A DNA stretch of 14,642 nucleotides from Roseiarcus sp050015575 (GTDB taxonomy: Bacteria > Pseudomonadota > Alphaproteobacteria > Rhizobiales > Beijerinckiaceae), in the NCBI GenBank assembly GCA_050015575.1, contig JBEKBD010000176.1, positions 1 through 14,642 of the forward strand. Direction: 5' to 3'. The position numbers and the translations under genes were made by a program. Below the pieces are notes generated by a model. That model was given only the letters and a program-made list of their open reading frames with translations. It was not told the DNA's origin and did not search any database. Shown here piece after piece: positions 12,968 to 14,642 of the stretch (its first letter is position 1; each line of letters opens with the position of its first letter).

Positions 12968-14642
12968 CTAGGCCGCCGCGGGCGGGCGAAAGCGCCCCGC
13001 CGCGTTTGCCTCGCCCCCCTTCGGCCTGACAGCCTTTTCCTGCAATTTCGGCAGCAGTTGTTCCAGCAGCGTCTGTCGCGCCGCCGATTGCTCCCTACGA
13101 AGCTCCTCCATCGCCACAAGTCCGTGTTCCGCGTCGTCGGGCGACACGAATTCGATCGCGCGGCAAGCCGTGACGAGGTTTTGCAAACCGAGCACGCCGG
13201 CGCAGTTGATGAGCGCGTGGGCTTCGTGCTGGGCTTCGACCAACGTGCGTTCGAAGTTGAAGGCTTCCGTGAGGTCGCTGAGGAACCGCGTGGCGATGCG
13301 CTTCGCTTTTTCGGCGCCGACGACCTCAACGAGTTCCTCGAACTTCGGCTTGTCGAAACTCGACGAGCTCGCCGCGATTTGCACCCGGAGGCCTTTTGCC
13401 TTGGGCAGCCAGCGTCGAACGTTGTTGTAGAGCTGCGCGCGCTCGATCGGCTTGCCGATATGATCGTTCATGCCGGCGTCGAGATAGGACCTCACTTGCT
13501 GCGGCAACACGTTGCCGGTCATCGCGATGATCGGGATATCTTTGATCGGATGCGGCATGTCCCTGATATGTCGGGTCGCGGTGACGCCGTCCATGATCGG
13601 CATCCGAATGTCCATCAGGACGAGATCATAGCGCTCGCTTCCCAGCGTCTGGATGGCTTCGACCCCGCTTCCCACACTGTCGACGCGATAGCCGATGTCC
13701 TCCAGATAGGCTTCGACGATTTCACGGTTGGTGTCGAGATCGTCGACCACCAGAATTCGCGCGTCGCCCGGGCCGGATTCCTGCGGCGTGAGTTCGCCGT
13801 TCGGTTCGACCTCCGGCTTGGAGGCGGGGGGCAGATGCGCGGTGAACCACAAGGTCGAACCCTTGCCGATTTCGCTGACGACGCCGATGTCGCCGTTCAT
13901 CAATTCGACCAGCCGCTTGGAAATCGCCAGCCCCAGGCCGGTTCCGCCGTGCCGCCGACTGACGGAGCTGTCGACCTGCGAAAACTTCTTGAACAGGCGA
14001 TATTGCTGCGCGGCGGGGATGCCGATGCCGGTGTCGGTGACGGAAAACCGAATCCGTTCGCGGCCATCGGTCGCCGGCTCCTTGCGCACGTTCAAGGAGA
14101 TCGAACCGACGTCGGTGAACTTGACCGCATTGCTGAGCAGGTTGAGCAGCACCTGGCGCAGCCGCGCATGGTCGCCCATCAGCCATTCCGGCACACCGGG
14201 ATCGACGGAGTATTCCAGCAGAAGACTCTTCGTCGTCGCAGCCACGCGCGCGATCGCCAGCGTGTTATGGACCAAGGCCGATAGGGAGAAGGCTCGGCAT
14301 TCGATCTCCACCTGACCGGCCTCGACCTTGGTGAAGTCGAGGATGTCGTTGACGATGGCGAGCAAGGCGACGTTCGCCGTCCTCACCAGCTCGATGTAGC
14401 GGCGTTGTTGGCGCGTCAGCCTGCCGGTGCGCGTCAGAAGATCGACGAAGCCGCTGATGCTGGTCAGCGGCGTGCGGATTTCGTGACTCATGACGGCGAG
14501 GAATTCGGTCTTGGCGAGGTTGGCGCTTTCGGCCTCGACGCGCGCCTGCTGGGCGACTTCGATCGCCTCTTGCAATTCGCGCGCTTGCGTATTGCGGAGG
14601 GTGACGTCGCGCATGATGCCGGTGAAACACGGGCGCCCGTCG
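12968..14642 (-). CDS. Hybrid sensor histidine kinase/response regulator with HPt-like tail, N-terminus outside window
   Basis: This is the C-terminal 558 or so residues of a hybrid sensor kinase; its 5' end lies beyond the right edge. Positions count from the internal methionine at 14614. Residues before it (DGRPCFTGI) and MRDVT end a PAS domain, followed by a coiled linker. HisKA carries MSHEIRTPL with phospho-acceptor H44. HATPase motifs follow: N-box NLLSNAVKFT at 158-167, DTGIGIP at 194-200, and GGTGLGLAIS at 223-232. A receiver domain at about 286-402 has the DD pair, phospho-acceptor D335 (LVLMD), T366 and K388, all intact. The tail at about 420-500 resembles an HPt domain with H466 in AHALINCAG, though the usual K-G after the leucine is I-N. 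The chain could relay phosphate His-Asp-His to an unknown regulator. No transmembrane segment is seen in this part. cpaF follows 41 bp downstream. Confidence 0.92.
   Translation of the reverse strand, partial: DGRPCFTGIMRDVTLRNTQARELQEAIEVAQQARVEAESANLAKTEFLAVMSHEIRTPLTSISGFVDLLTRTGRLTRQQRRYIELVRTANVALLAIVNDILDFTKVEAGQVEIECRAFSLSALVHNTLAIARVAATTKSLLLEYSVDPGVPEWLMGDHARLRQVLLNLLSNAVKFTDVGSISLNVRKEPATDGRERIRFSVTDTGIGIPAAQQYRLFKKFSQVDSSVSRRHGGTGLGLAISKRLVELMNGDIGVVSEIGKGSTLWFTAHLPPASKPEVEPNGELTPQESGPGDARILVVDDLDTNREIVEAYLEDIGYRVDSVGSGVEAIQTLGSERYDLVLMDIRMPIMDGVTATRHIRDMPHPIKDIPIIAMTGNVLPQQVRSYLDAGMNDHIGKPIERAQLYNNVRRWLPKAKGLRVQIAASSSSFDKPKFEELVEVVGAEKAKRIATRFLSDLTEAFNFERTLVEAQHEAHALINCAGVLGLQNLVTACRAIEFVSPDDAEHGLVAMEELRREQSAARQTLLEQLLPKLQEKAVRPKGGEANAAGRFRPPAAA

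Noticed and set aside
1..14642. CRISPR array, tRNA, insertion sequence or phage signatures
   Set aside because: No regularly spaced long repeats, no tRNA-like cloverleaf, no transposase or integrase motifs and no terminal inverted repeats were seen by eye.

Overview
This 14.6-kb window is high-GC DNA, by eye in the mid-60% range. It comes from an alphaproteobacterium, probably Hyphomicrobiales (Rhizobiales). The pointers are the strong GC bias at third positions, a CpaF-type secretion ATPase, a PAS_7/PAS/GAF-GGDEF-EAL protein and a PAS-linked hybrid histidine kinase of a style common in that order. Every gene I can support lies on the minus strand, so transcription runs from high to low coordinates. 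No tRNA, rRNA, insertion sequence, integrase or CRISPR array is visible.

Right part (about 8095-14642), signalling and surface machinery. In transcription order it holds a hybrid sensor kinase cut by the window edge (PAS end, HisKA, HATPase, receiver, HPt-like tail), a lone CpaF/TadA-type ATPase 41 bp behind it, a 126-residue unknown protein, and a diguanylate cyclase/phosphodiesterase whose GGDEF, I-site and EAL motifs are all intact. These fit a sessile/motile or attachment regulatory theme, but no other Tad pilus gene is present here.

Middle (7793-8094), a 302-bp non-coding gap. It holds three 8-bp repeats phased at exactly 12 bp (TTGTACAC / TTGTATAC / TTGTACAC). They overlap a weak promoter candidate and look like an operator for the operon on the left. 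A hairpin lies further upstream.

Left part (1-7792), a tightly packed eight-gene catabolic operon. Its order is FdrA, DUF1116 (YlbE family), a cyclase/isatin-hydrolase-like metallohydrolase, an unknown GNAT-like protein, a thiolase-fold protein, carbamate kinase, a DUF35 zinc-ribbon/OB-fold protein, and an NCS2 nucleobase permease that runs off the left edge. The first three genes overlap one another (16 nt, then ATGA), so they are probably co-translated. In E. coli, FdrA/YlbE/YlbF make up oxamate (oxalurate) carbamoyltransferase, and a carbamate kinase then turns carbamoyl phosphate into ATP. My inference is that this operon imports a nucleobase-like or cyclic ureide compound, opens its ring with the cyclase, phosphorolyses a carbamoyl group with FdrA/DUF1116, and harvests ATP with the kinase.

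The unusual additions are the thiolase-fold/DUF35 pair, in which the nucleophilic cysteine of the thiolase is replaced by proline, and the GNAT-like protein. The third E. coli subunit (YlbF/DUF2877) is absent from the window. This combination is the best candidate here for an undescribed pathway.
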